Assembly: GCA_037074765.1 (NCBI GenBank)
Contig: JBAMDO010000580.1
Coordinates: forward strand, 682,001 to 746,000
Direction of reading: 5' to 3'
DNA from: Mansonella perstans
Lineage: Eukaryota > Nematoda > Chromadorea > Rhabditida > Onchocercidae
DNA length: 64,000 nt
Shown: in pieces, positions 28,455-40,620 of the stretch
Numbering within the stretch: the first letter of the stretch is position 1
How the letters are laid out: every line of letters begins with the position of its first letter
Notes under the pieces: model-generated
Database searches by the model: none
What the model saw: the letters and a program-made list of their open reading frames with translations, nothing else
Told to the model about the DNA's origin: nothing
Made by a program: the position numbers and the translations under genes

Positions 28455-30843
28455 TTAAAAATCACACAACTTGACCGAAACTTCACAGGCAGGAAAGGGT
28501 CACAACTGTTAGACAGCTAACTGTATAACTAAACTTAGAGTCTCTAATACTATTCTTTGTGAGACGTTGAAATTTACGCTAATTAAATAACGGAAAAAGT
28601 TAACTTTAAAATGAAATGATCTCAGGAAACAAGGCAAAAGACGGCAACTGAGAACATAACCAATTAGCAAATGAATATTACTAATTAAATTAAGCGTTAA
28701 ATTCGGAGCGCTGTTTTTTTACTGTGCCTTATTTAATGAAAACAAAAACTGAATGGCTTCATGATTTAACTAATTATCTACAGATAACTGCAGTGCAAAA
28801 GTGTAATGTGGGCCGATAATCTTCGAAATTTCTCGGAGTTCAAAAACCACAAGCATATTTCGTAGATAAGCATCACTCACAAATACGAACAACTGCGGAT
28901 ATATGCACAGACATAAAATTGATATTTGAATTTTTATAAATTCAAACATCTTATAACAAAATACTAGTCTTATCCAATAGTTGCAACTCTAACTTTTTAA
29001 AACGTTTTGAAAAAGTGATTTCTGAATTACAAATTTTAAGTTATGAGCAATTTTTTAGCATTTATTAATTGCAATTAGATGCTCAACTATCAACCAGCTG
29101 ATTAATAATTATCTTAGATTTTTCTCAGAGAATTTTATTATCACAGGTTATCCTACCTTAAAAATGCTATGGATAATAATTAGACCTACGATTGGCATTC
29201 CCTAGAAAACACATGAGGACTTTTTGCTGGTGTTTTTTTTTTGTGACTATTTATCCAACAATGATTTATTATTATATTCCTTAGGATGTGACAGAACTGT
29301 AAATAGTGAATTTCTTGGAGCTATTATTAGGAAAAAGATGCAAATTTCAATCCGAACATTCCTCCTAAAACTTGAACAGAATTTTGCACGAATTCAGCAT
29401 TTTTTACCACGTTAGACACTAAATAAGTGATACGTGAGATATGACAACACAATAGAAGGCTTTTAATTTTCTCGCCAGAAATGATTCTTTGGCCATTCTT
29501 TGGAAATGGAATGATGCTGTAAATAATAAGATGGCAAGAGTGTAGATTTTTGTTGGTAGCCTTAGTGATACCTCATGTTTCCAGAGATATTAAAACAGTT
29601 CGAGATTGCTTTCAATTCTTCAACTAAACTCACAGTTTTGCCCTTTAAAATCTCTTATCACGTGGAACAGACCTACATAAATTATATCGCTCGAAATGCT
29701 CTAAAATCACCAAAAATTGGAAATGCTCGCAATAAATTCAATTCATAATGATACAACAATGCATTTTTTATGTGAAGTGAGATGATTTATAGTAAAGACT
29801 AAATAATACTAAATTTGTCGAACATATCTTTACTGAATTATGGAATTGTAATTGTTGGTGAAGTACGTGAAACTTCTAAAAAATTGTTGGTGGAGTACGT
29901 AAAATTTTAAAAAATTGTTAGTGAAGTACGTGAAACTTCTAAAAAATTGTTGGTGGAGTACGTAAAATTTTTAAAAAATTGTTAGTGAAGTACGTGAAAC
30001 TTCCGAAAAATTGTTGGTAAAGTACGTGAAACTTTTAAAAAAGAAATATGACAAAGAATCCAATAATAAAATTTGAATGAAACGAAATTTCAATGTGATC
30101 TAATATCATCATCGAAGTAATTCCATCTAACTTTCTCAGTAATAACACGAACCTTCAGATGCCCATAGCCTTAACCAATATTGTAAATTCCTACGCTGTC
30201 ATTAGCAAAAAACAAGTTTTAACGAATTTCTACCTCGTCATTGGCAAAAACAAGTTTTAACGAACAACATACGGTCTCTTACTCTCTACTGTCTACATAG
30301 CTATGTATAAACAACAATTCATCATTGACCGCTTTATGCAAATTATTTGTCTCTTATCATTTGGAACATATAGCAATCAGTAAAACTCTATAAATTCAGA
30401 GGCAGTAATATATGTATAATGTATATTACACTTTTCCAAAAGAAAATTACACTATGAAATTGTTGATAGATGAATGAAATAAAATAAAAATGGAAGTTCT
30501 AGCTAAAATCGACAATTTTCAATAAACAAATTAGAAATGAATGATTTAGCACGGAGTTAAAACTATTCAGATTGGCAATTAAGCAGAATATATGCAATAT
30601 TCTATATGCAATACTCATATGCAATGAGGATAGGCTATAAAAGTAAGAGTTAGAAGAAGTAAACAAGAGAAACCTTGCTATATTTTCAAAACGTTGAATT
30701 ATGCAAAAAAATAGAGCATTAACACAGAATACTACTACACATTCCAATTTCTGCCTTTCCTTCAAAATCTTACAAACTTCGATAAAGTTAAATTACTAAA
30801 ACAATAAAACTTCAATCGAATAGTTTACTAAGCTCCATATGTA
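28455..30843. other. Intergenic, R3H promoter side and isp-1 3' side
   Basis: No gene was found in this 2.4 kb. It contains the six-copy 32 bp array at 29850-30041. A direct repeat of about 35 bp lies at about 30190-30264, where two copies read roughly CGTCATTGGCAAAAACAAGTTTTAACGAA. Short open frames here carry no domain. Confidence 0.55.
29850..30041. repeat. Six-copy 32 bp tandem repeat with alternating subtypes
   Basis: Six head-to-tail units of 32 bp have consensus AATTGTTGGTGAAGTACGTG followed by AAACTTCTAAAA. Copies alternate between a form with GAAGTACGTGAAAC and a form with GGAGTACGTAAAAT, in the order A B A B A A'. This implies growth by duplication of a 64 bp dimer. Every copy keeps the palindrome GTAC inside a near-constant AGTACGT core. 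It is intergenic. Confidence 0.9.
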
Positions 30844-32695
30844 TCAATCGCCTACAATCAATTTGTTATCATCAGTGATTTGGTAAGGCGGCACTTCAAG
30901 ATTAGTTGGTGCAGGTCCAAAGCGTATACGACCAGAAGTGTCAAACGTAGAACCATGACAAGGGCAATAATAACCGCCAAAATCACCTTTCCCAGCTGCA
31001 AAATGGGAATGATGAGTTTTATTAAATGTTAACTCATTTACATGTTGTGTTTATTTACAGACGTATATACAAATTTATACTCCTTGCTTTAATTGTAAAT
31101 TTCTCATAGATTGTCAGCACATCTATCTCACTTAAAAAAAAAAATTAAAACTAGTAGTCAAGTATTCGGAATGCTCGAACCAAGTGGAACACATCCAAGA
31201 TGAGGGCAAACACCTATAGTTACAAGCCATTCATCTTTCTTCACTCGTTCATCATCAGTCTGCGGGTCACGCAATTCATTTAAGTTGACACTTTTCGCCT
31301 TTCCGATATCTTCTTGAGTACGATGAGCCACAAACAATGGTTTCCCGCGCCATGTATACGTTTTGCACTGAAAGATTTTGAAATAAAGCTCGACGAAAAC
31401 AGAATCCAAATGCAGTCATACAGAATACACCACATAAATACCAAAAAAAACAACTTTCAAGAAATGTAAACGATGAAGAATGATCAAATACGATAGTGGC
31501 AGCTGTGATAAGCTGATTCTTATTCCAGCTAATTCTTATTGAATGGACCGCAAAGCTTGTCACAGAGTCCTTTTGAATCCACTGTATTGGATTCTGTATA
31601 AAACATACTTCGTTCATGAAGTTTCAAATCGGATTTACCTGTCCTTCAGGAATTTCGCTTAGATCAATTTCCGTATTTGCCATAGCTATCTGATCGGCTG
31701 GCATACTTTTATACGTTACAAGTGACTGCACAAATTTCGTAGCCATATAAAAATAAACTGCTCCGCCCACTGTAAATTATCACTAAATATCAATAAATTG
31801 CTCCGCTCACTGTAAATTATCACTAAAAAATGAATAATCTCTGAAGAAAAGAAGTTTTAGAAGAGGTGGCAAAATTTAAAAAGTTTAAAATTATTTGACC
31901 TCCGTAAAATAACCCTTGGGCCGTTGCGCGGCGGAAGTCCTCAGTATCTCTAGCCGCTTTTGTTGGATCACTAGCTGCTTTCGATCGTTCAGCATCATGG
32001 TATTGCGGAAATGTTATATCGGTGTGAATTAAACGATGTGATATTGCTAGAAAAACCAATTAAACAAAATATGTCATTAGAAATAAAGATCTCCATCCAT
32101 ACACCGGAATTTTTTTCGGCATTATGATTATGATTTATCATTTGATCTGCAAATTTTTAGTTTAATATATTTGCAAGTAGTCTTGATGACCGGATAATCA
32201 TTGGAATTCAGGTTAAATGATAAATCATAATACCGACATGAATTACAATCAAACCTTAAAATAAAATATAACAAAAACTGACCAAGTCTCCTCACTAACC
32301 TGCAATTCGTTTAACAGACATCGTAGAAAGCATGTGACCCAAGGATGAGGAATCTAACCACGAATTTCGGTTCGCTGACATTACCACTGCGACGGTGCTA
32401 TTTTTATCTTCCGTACGAACTGGTATTTGCAGATTTCCAATTCGCTGACTTCCACATACCTAAATAAAAACTAAATAACAAGATAGTTTCCTTACATAAA
32501 CTATTTTAACAATGCTTTCTTCTACTAAAAATTCTTGCAATTTGCTGTTGAAAGCACTGAAAAATATTCCACTACACTAGATAACATGGACCATACGACC
32601 GAGACCTCATCGCCGACAATGAGAAACATGTATACGATTCACAAAACATTTACCCTCTTTAAAGTTGCTTGATGAGTTCTTACTAAAGTTGCCAT
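30844..32695 (-). CDS. isp-1: Rieske iron-sulfur protein of respiratory complex III
   Basis: Catalytic [2Fe-2S] subunit of ubiquinol-cytochrome c reductase; passes electrons from ubiquinol to cytochrome c1 in the inner mitochondrial membrane. Six exons (32695-32654, 32459-32300, 32046-31900, 31769-31639, 31367-31181, 30995-30844) give 272 residues (human 274). A presequence ([14 protein letters not shown]) is followed by [17 protein letters not shown], the transmembrane stretch [18 protein letters not shown], the hinge and the Rieske head. Cluster ligands are in CPHLGC (Cys214, His216) and CPCHGS (Cys233, His236), with the disulfide pair Cys219/Cys235; the chain ends near [14 protein letters not shown] strong acceptor (GCTTTTTCAG) lies 16 bases before the ATG. 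The gene is 342 bp downstream of ucr-1 on the same strand. Confidence 0.96.
31761..31826. repeat. Duplicated 3' splice-site segment in isp-1
   Basis: Two 26 bp copies (CTCCGCCCACTGTAAATTAT plus CACTAA, and the same with CTCCGCTCAC) start at 31761 and 31801, 40 bp apart. On the minus strand each carries the ATTTACAG acceptor and the first coding bases of exon 4. The upstream copy (acceptor at about 31810) is a decoy: splicing there reads into a stop codon. Confidence 0.85.
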
Positions 32696-33037
32696 AATTT
32701 TTTCACAGCACCTGAAAAAGCAAATTAAATAATTACCACACAAACAAAACCTGATGAACAAAAGCTTAAAAATATACGCAGGTATTTCAAGCAAATTCAT
32801 AAGTATGGTTGCAAACAAATACGGCCAAAGAATTCGTTAGAGCATGATTACATTCATGTGTTTTTTCGATACAATGCGAAGAATGCGACGCAGAACTTAT
32901 CACAGCAACTTGATAAAAATACAAAGTTTATTCTTCTACAAGCAGAAAAAAATTCTATAGGATGATACATAGTATCAAAGAACAATAATAGTGCTGGAAC
33001 ATCGAAATACTACATCCAAAAAAATAACATTACTACT
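32696..33037 (-). promoter_or_regulatory. ucr-1/isp-1 intercistronic spacer with poly(A) signal and trans-splice-like acceptor
   Basis: On the minus strand this 342 bp spacer has an AATAAA (32932-32927) about 105 bases after the ucr-1 stop. The polypyrimidine acceptor GCTTTTTCAG ends at 32712, 16 bases before the isp-1 ATG. This order (poly(A) signal, then an acceptor with no upstream donor) is that of nematode operons. The distance is longer than the roughly 100 bp typical of C. elegans operons. Confidence 0.5.
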
Positions 33038-36000
33038 TCATAACCGCCAAGCACTCATGCCTATCCTCATTTGATAATAATCTGGCCAAGCTTCAGTGCG
33101 TCCTGCAAAAAAGTAGATTTGAAGTTTCCGAAATGGCATACGTAATTATAGCATGAAAATTTGACTAATATGCTAACTCTCGAAGGAAAAAAAGAAACAT
33201 TGCATACTACTTATATGCTAACTCTCGAAGGAAGAAAAAGAAATATTACATACCAACTCCTGCAACTGCAATGTCTCGATCATAGACATGCTTGTTCATA
33301 GCTTCAGTTATTGCTTCTTTATCTACATTTTCAATAGCATTCTCCAGATCGGACAATGACTGCACCGTACCACAGTAAAAGACCTACAGAGAATATTGCT
33401 TATATGTAAAGTCCAATTTAGTTGATACTAAACTGAACTTTAATTTATAACTGCAATTGATAACTATGCACTTTTCATAATTTAACTATTTTTAACATAT
33501 GAAAGACACGAAAAAAATCATAACTTTCCTTGTTAACAATTACCAGTGATTGCTGCAAGTAGTTTATATGAAACAAAATTAATTAACAAATTTCGTGTTT
33601 CTCGATGATGCAACAACCAATGAGTGAAAACATCAATAAATACTGCCATAATTTTCATTATAATACATTAGCAATATTTTACATGCCTGTTTAGCAATAT
33701 CATCCGCACGTGTAACGTTCGATTCCAACGTCGAAAACGCTATTGTTTTATACATATTTTTGCCTCGCTCAATCTCTTCTTCAGATACTCCTACAGCCAA
33801 TTTTTTCCTCAAAATTTCGCAGTAAGCAGCTTTGACAATGAACAGGCAGTGATTACACAAGTCTGAGACCTATCTATATTTATATTGAAACCACCGCTTT
33901 CATTAATATGCCATATTTCTTCAAACATTATTTATTGTGATTCACGCACATTTAATATTTTGTTAAAATACGCTTTTTACATTATTTTTTCTTTTATTAA
34001 ACCATAACCGCTCAGTTAAATTTTGACTGACCTAATCATTCTAAATATGAACTAATCTAGTCGGAAACTAATAATCCGAAGTCAAATGATTACTTACCAA
34101 CCCCGAATAACTTCCTTCATACCGAATGTCGTAGATGTTACATCGTTACCGTTCATAACGATATAGAATCCAAACAAACCACAGTTGCCATAATTGATGG
34201 AAAATGACTTCAACTGATGCACACCGTAGCCTGTAGAAATTTTCTGCGTAACAGCAGTGACAGCATTAGTTGATGACAGCTGTGTACAATCCCAATCACC
34301 AATCATCTGAAAAAAGCAACTGCTATTAAGAAATATGGTTTTTTTAGCATGAAAATTATCAGTAATATTTTCTCGCTGCTGTTGAATCCGTTCACCATCT
34401 TAATTCGTTTTAGAAACGAATAAATAAGAAGAAAATAAGTTTACACATAGCTTTGGCTTACCGCACTTGCAACTTTTAATGGAATAGCATCGACATGACT
34501 GAAACCAACACCTTCAACTGCCAATGCACCGTACATGAAAGGTATATCATCATTTCGATATAGAAACTGAAGAGCATGAATTAAATAAATGGAACTGTGT
34601 AAGACGAAAAAATATATAACTGAAAAACAAAGTTAAAAAAGTTGTCCATCTGTAAGCCACGAAAAAATTCTACAGAACAGTGAATGCATTATAATATATA
34701 AAATTTTAAATACGCAAAGTTTATATGCATTCACCAAAATTAGAAATCACCTCGCTTCCCGTGAAACGAATCCCATTTAAATTAAGAGCATTTCCCGAAT
34801 GACCAGGAGGAAGATTATCAAAATATCGTTTGGCGATGTCTGCAATGTGGTTATGCTCAATGTTACCAACCGCACTCAGTACCATCCGAGATGGTTTATA
34901 CTGAGCCTGTATATATTTGCGCAAATCGTTTCGTGTCAAATTCCTAGAAATGTCTTGCTTTTATTCCTTTCCTCTTTTTCAGTAGAAATAATTTCAACAT
35001 GCAGTTTATTGATTCGTCAGAATGAAGATAAAACTTAGCAGCCGACATTGATTTAAAACTTTAGAAAAGAAACCACATCTACAAAATATCAAACTTACTT
35101 CACTGTCTCCTCTGTACCATAAATAGATTTAGCCATAGGTGTTCCTTGGAAAGCTGCATTGTGAAGGTAATCAAAAACCACTTCACTGGGATCTTCAGCT
35201 GCTTTATTTATTTCACACAATATTCGAGTACGTTCCGTTTCCAAAGCCGCTTGGTCTAATTTAGTGTTTTGTAAAGTATCGGCCAATAGTGCCACTACTG
35301 CAGTAAGTAAAAACATTTATTTAACAGTTGGATAAACAATGCATTCTTCATTATACTGCAAAGATTATTCAACTTTTTCTTTATTGCAAAAAAATTATTC
35401 AATGTTTTCTTTATTTGCAAATACCATTTTCTACGTCTTTTGCCAGGCATTGCACATAAAATGCATTATGTTCCCTCGAAGTATATGAATCAAATCTTGC
35501 ACCCATCTTCTCCAACTCTGTTACCAATTCTGTTTGTGAGCGTTTTTCTGTGCCCTGTAACAATATTTCATTGAAAATGAAAAAAACTTCTCTTAAATAA
35601 GAGCAATATTAAGGAATTTTAAAAATGGACATACACGGTACATCATGTGTTCCAGGAAATTTGCGATTCCATTATTTGTCTCATTTTCAAAACGACTTCC
35701 GGAATCGATCCAAACGCCGACCTGCAACTCTTTCTAAATATATCTATGATTTTTGAATTAAACTATTGTAGTTATGAACCAACTGTTGAAAATAACACTT
35801 ATAAACAAAATATAAAATCTCGATAAATAAATCCATAATTGTGCGAACGGTGTTGCAGTTTGATAAGTATAAAAATATGATTATATTCACATTTCAAGCT
35901 CTAAAACTGCGAGCAAATAGAAGCACTGCTTACAGCGATGGTTGGTCGTTCGTTAGTTTCAGTGACAATACGAAATCCATTCTTTAACGATGTAACTTTG

Positions 36001-36499
36001 GGTGCAGAAATATTACTTAATACATCATCTAATGCATGAGCTGATATCGTTCTGAGCTGAATAACAATCACCATTAAATAGTTAATAATGTTGTAAAACA
36101 TAAAAAAACAAAGTTAAACTTTTCATTGCATCTTTCTACAATTTATTTTCGTGACGATAACTCTGATGTTTTGATAAACAAAGATAAACATTACATTACA
36201 AAATCGTAAAGGTTTCCACCAAAAAAAAAGAAGTATTTATAAAAGTTTCGTTAAGTGAGCAATGAATAATATTAAGTATTATTAAATGGTATATTTTACT
36301 ATTATTATTAATAAACTTTTGATTTAAAAGTATATGAAAGACTGTCAAGTACTACACTTATGCAAATTATCACAAATTCAAGAAAAATGATTAAAATTTT
36401 TAAGAAATTTATCAAAATGTAAGGACATACCGAAAGATTCAAACTATTCAAACGAATGAGTGCTTTGGAGGCAGTGTGCAGAGCTGAACACCATGACAT
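33038..36499 (-). CDS. ucr-1: Complex III core protein 1 (M16 peptidase-like, non-catalytic)
   Basis: Matrix-side structural subunit of ubiquinol-cytochrome c reductase; about 482 residues in 11 exons. Exons: 36499-36431, 36056-35934, 35721-35635, 35554-35425, 35297-35099, 34943-34751, 34566-34462, 34306-34102, 33829-33687 (an acceptor at 33862 would also keep frame), 33383-33254, 33102-33038. An arginine/leucine-rich presequence is followed by M16 sequence: [13 protein letters not shown], a degenerate zinc motif NFLEH (residues 85-89, Asn where the active protease has His), [10 protein letters not shown], and the C-terminal [14 protein letters not shown]. Loss of the first His argues for a core protein rather than the processing peptidase beta subunit. 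The intron after 33687 appears to use a GC donor. It is followed on the same strand by isp-1. Confidence 0.92.
33169..33254. repeat. Two-copy tandem duplication beside a ucr-1 5' splice site
   Basis: A unit of about 43 bp containing TATGCTAACTCTCGAAGGA occurs twice (about 33172 and 33215), running up to the donor of exon 10 at 33254. Only the exon-side copy has the GTATGT donor (ACATACC on the plus strand). The other copy keeps a similar GCATAC. It is a recent duplication within an intron. Confidence 0.7.
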
Positions 36500-37159
36500 C
36501 TTTTAAAATTGTCAAATGATTGTTGAAATTTCATTCACTTCACAAAAACACTCATCCACGTAAACCCTAAGTAAAATCTTTGATGGTCACTTTAGCTGTT
36601 TAGCGGTCCAAATGCAATCAGCAATCCCACAAACGAGTTACGTGACTGTTTTCGTTTCCTGGAAGGAGAGAAATTTCAAATACTTGCAGCAAGTGTTTAA
36701 AATTAGATTTCAAAATGGTTACATAACTGGTAGACGTTTTAATCATAAAAATAGCAAAGCATAGATTGTAATAGTTCAAATATGATATGAATAGACATAC
36801 TTACATTCATATAAATAACATGTGTTAATGAGCAATGAGTGATGATGATAAGATAGTTGAGAATTGTAAGAGCTATTGAAATTTAAACTATGCCTAATTT
36901 AAATTTTGCAAAAAAAAATTAAGTCAAAATATTAAAAGTTATGCTAATGAAATAAAACAAAATCATCAACATTCTTTTCTTTGTATTAATATTTGATAAA
37001 TTGTTAAAATGTGCCAAATTAAATTTCGTAAAATGAAACGGAAAATCGAATTTCTTTGCTTATGAATACAATGCAATATTTTTAAATTCTTTTAATTTTT
37101 TTTTTTTTTTTTAATTGAATTCAGTGTTAAAAATAAACGATTCCCTAAATAAATGTCAT

Positions 37160-37357
37160 TTACCCTTTAGCATAATAATTGTGCATCAAATTTTCTGCCC
37201 CATTTTGCCTGGTTTTAATAAAATTGAAATCACTGATAGTACACTCTATAAGCAAAGGGAAATATGTAAAAATTTCATCTATATGATGTCGAAGTGACCA
37301 TTGGGTTAATACAGTCTGTGCTTCTGGTTTAGGCTCTGTTTTACTTGAGATGGTCAT
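37160..37357 (-). CDS. Possible small protein, 65 codons (hypothetical)
   Basis: An ATG-initiated minus-strand frame of 65 codons (MTISSKTEPKPEAQTVLTQW at its start) has a more protein-like composition than its surroundings. It ends in a TAA. No domain, signal peptide or membrane segment is evident and no clear splice partner was found. It is isolated in a large intergenic region and may be chance. Confidence 0.2.
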   Translation of the reverse strand: MTISSKTEPKPEAQTVLTQWSLRHHIDEIFTYFPLLIECTISDFNFIKTRQNGAENLMHNYYAKG

Positions 37358-39375
37358 TTGTTCGCTTCTCGTCGCGGTCCATCTGTATCAGCGATCACTC
37401 CATTTCTTGTAGTAATCGATGCGTATCATCTTTTCACTCTTGCTTCCAGTATATGCCCTCTCTTTCACATACAATCACAGAACCCTCATAGAGCCTTCTT
37501 TCTATTTCTCGAGAATTTTTTAGCTTTAATTTCCAAATCTTTCAAGACTTTCTGATAATTAACGCTAATCTTTAATAGATATATTGAAATTTTCGAAATG
37601 CAAACCAATAAAGAAATAAAATTTAAAATGGAACAAAAATTCCCAGAAAGCTGAAGTTTTCCTTTTCCAAAGCTATTTTAAAATTCTATGTAAATTTTTC
37701 ATTTCTCTATTATCCACATTTTCTTATTTCTATTTTCTAAGCTTATTTTATTTTATAGCAAAAATTTCTATTGCATTCTCTTATCTTTTTAATATAGGGA
37801 AAACATTTGTTGTTCAGTGCCTCTTCAAGTGAGTATAAAAAATTTTTCCTAAAAATTATCTTTAAAAATTTTTTATAAATATGCCTCATTATATTTCATT
37901 TTCATTAAACAATAGTGATAGAATAATTTTTAAATTTTGATTAAAACATGCTAATTGGAAAATAAAGCAAGCGAAACTAAGTGACCAGTTGTGTAAACAA
38001 TTTGTTTGCTTGCGCAGAAACACAATAGCCACTCCTTCTACTTTGCTGCCATTCTCTTTCTCTGAATGTAGGAACTGACCCTTGCTTCAGTGTAAAACAA
38101 TCTTCAAAACTTCTTTCTGTTCAATTATTTCCTAAACGAATTTCGGATTCAATTCAATTTGTCCATTTTGTAATTTCTCAATCTTAAAAATGCAAATCTC
38201 AGATCGGTTTTTAGGGAAAGTTATTCTTTTCAATGTACATTTCTTCTTGCAACAAAATTTTTTAATGTATAGAAAATGTGCAAATTTTTCAATTTTGTGA
38301 TTCACATTAATGCAGTATTCAAAATCATTCTAATTCAGCCAGCTCTGTTAAATAGATGAACATTGATTTAAGTATATGTATGTGCATATTCAATTTGATT
38401 CAACTGTAGGGCCAATCTTCTGTTAGCTTCTGAGAAATGTTTGGTCCCGTGGATACTCAATAAACTTTAGTTGGATAATTATTTTAAAATGGCAATAATT
38501 GTGCTATAAATTTATATATGAAAATGCCATAAATGAAAGTGAATCGCTGAGTTTTAAAAGTTTGTTTTCATTTTAATTAACTAAATTAATAAAAAGAAAT
38601 GAAAATACATGATGCTTCTCGTATAGAAAATGGTTTACAATATTTCTTCTGAATATTCTTTATTTCTTAAATGAATGCACGTTGCAGTAACCCGTAATTT
38701 TACTTGTTTTTGATATTGTTCATGTATTTATCGTTTCATATAATGATTCGTTCTGTTCAGAAATTGATGTATTACTTCTATTCTTCAACTCATAATAAGC
38801 ATTAAGTGATATTAATTAAGTGACATTAACAAGCCTAAAACATCGTCCTGAATAGATGTAATTCATAACTACGTGAGTCTGTTTGATGACACTTGTATGA
38901 AATGGTTGTATCCGACATATAGCAGTGCGATAAGCACTGAATAATTGGAATACTTTTAATGATTGGGACCGTTATCGTTAGTAGCATAAAAAATTCAGTG
39001 CTATCATTATTATAACCACTGAAAATGATTCAAATCACTAAAGGCTATCCCTTCTTTAACATTTTACTTTACCAAGCGATAGGGCCATCTCAAACATCCT
39101 ACTGATAGTACGCAAAGATGTAGGCTATTTTATGATAACTCAAGCGAAACATTTCATGACCGAGCATTTATGTCAACAAACTTCCGTGTTTCTCTTATTC
39201 TGTCTTGAATTATGTCACGAAACAAAAAGATGTACAAAGTATGAATTTGGAATGGTATCATAGAATGGTATTGAGAAGAAATACAAAAATCTGAAATGGA
39301 ATACGCTTTGTTTACTTTCAGAACGTATTTTTTATACTTGCAAAACATTGATCGAATTGTACAACTGAAATTTAA

Positions 39376-39585
39376 GAATAGTTAATGATATTAACTCTGT
39401 TCTATCAATAAAAATTTGCGAACAGTTAATCGTATTAACTCTATCAATAAAAATTTGAGAATAGTTAAATTATATTAACTCTACTCTATCAATACAAATT
39501 TGAGAATAGTTAATCATACTAACGCTGCCCTATTAATAAAAATTTGCGAATATTTAATCATATTAACTCTACTCTATAAATAAAT
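39376..39585. repeat. Five-copy imperfect tandem repeat of 39-45 bp
   Basis: Five diverged units follow the pattern GAATAGTTAATCATATTAAC, TCTACTCTATCAATAAAAAT, TTGC/TTGA, with small deletions between copies. Each unit carries the near-palindrome TTAATNATATTAA. It is intergenic, about 1 kb upstream of the small heat-shock gene. Confidence 0.85.
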
Positions 39586-40620
39586 GATAAAGACATGCTT
39601 CGTTATCATTTTTTATACATATTTTTGTCAAGAAATCATGAAACTTTTAGCACATACCTTTACTCAAAAATCGAATAAATGCTTCATACATTTTGTTCAG
39701 TGAAAATTAAAATTTTTGAAACCTGCAACATTTGATTTTTGACCAATCTTCGATACCTATACAAAACAACTTCTGCTGCATGCATTAAATGTACAATGAT
39801 GCTCACCGATAACTTGTATACGGCGGAATGATACAACAGTTCTATCAGTTGCTAGCATCAAAAACATAAAAATAAAAGAAGGGCAGGCTGACTCTCAACC
39901 CTTTCTATTCTCTCGCTTTTCCTTACTCATCATTTTTGAGCTATTAGATGGTTCTTTTAATAGTATGAAAGAGTATTGCAAATTAATTGATATTTAAATA
40001 TTTGTTTTATTTAATTCTTACAATACTTTCATTTCATGTAAAGAATGTCTTCCATTTACAATTCAAAGGAACGCCGTAAAGAAGTTGCAAATAGTTTGGT
40101 TAGTTTTGTTTTTACAGTAGAATTCTCTTGACTCGATACATAAAATTCAATGTTTTCGTAGTTTATTTGGCTAAATTTTTACACTGCGTATTTTCCTTTC
40201 GTCGTCCAATTTGTTTACAACAGATGCATCTCTCGGACTCTCTTTTACAAATAGAACGGATGTATAGATAGACAGTGTACCAAAAATATGAGAATTTTGA
40301 AATGTTATTTCATTTCTTGCAAATCAATCAAATGGTAGACAGATTACTACATCTCATTGTAACATCTATTGCTTAATTGCTTAATTGATTAATTAAACTA
40401 TGAGAGACAAAAACTTCTAATTTTCAAAATTTTATGAACAGCACTACGGAAAATACTGTTAGAGTTTTAACTTCTTATCTAAAAGATACTCAATCTGATA
40501 AAAAAAGATATAAAAGATATTCAACCTGATACCTGTCAGTTTACCTTTTATTATATTTGACATTCAATTTAGAACATTTATGTTTTACTCGAACTGCATG
40601 AATATTAATATGATAAAAAG

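Larger units (their letters stand above)
36500..40620. other. Large intergenic region between ucr-1 and the small heat-shock gene
   Basis: This 4.1 kb stretch is the divergent promoter region of ucr-1 (minus) and the small heat-shock gene (plus). It contains the five-copy repeat at 39376-39585, a T(16) run near 37100 and the unassigned open frame at 37160-37357. A 5' exon of the heat-shock gene may lie here, but I could not identify it. Confidence 0.5.

Noticed and set aside
35635..35721. Calling the M16 protein mitochondrial processing peptidase beta
   Set aside because: The first zinc-ligand His is replaced by Asn, which fits complex III core protein 1 instead.
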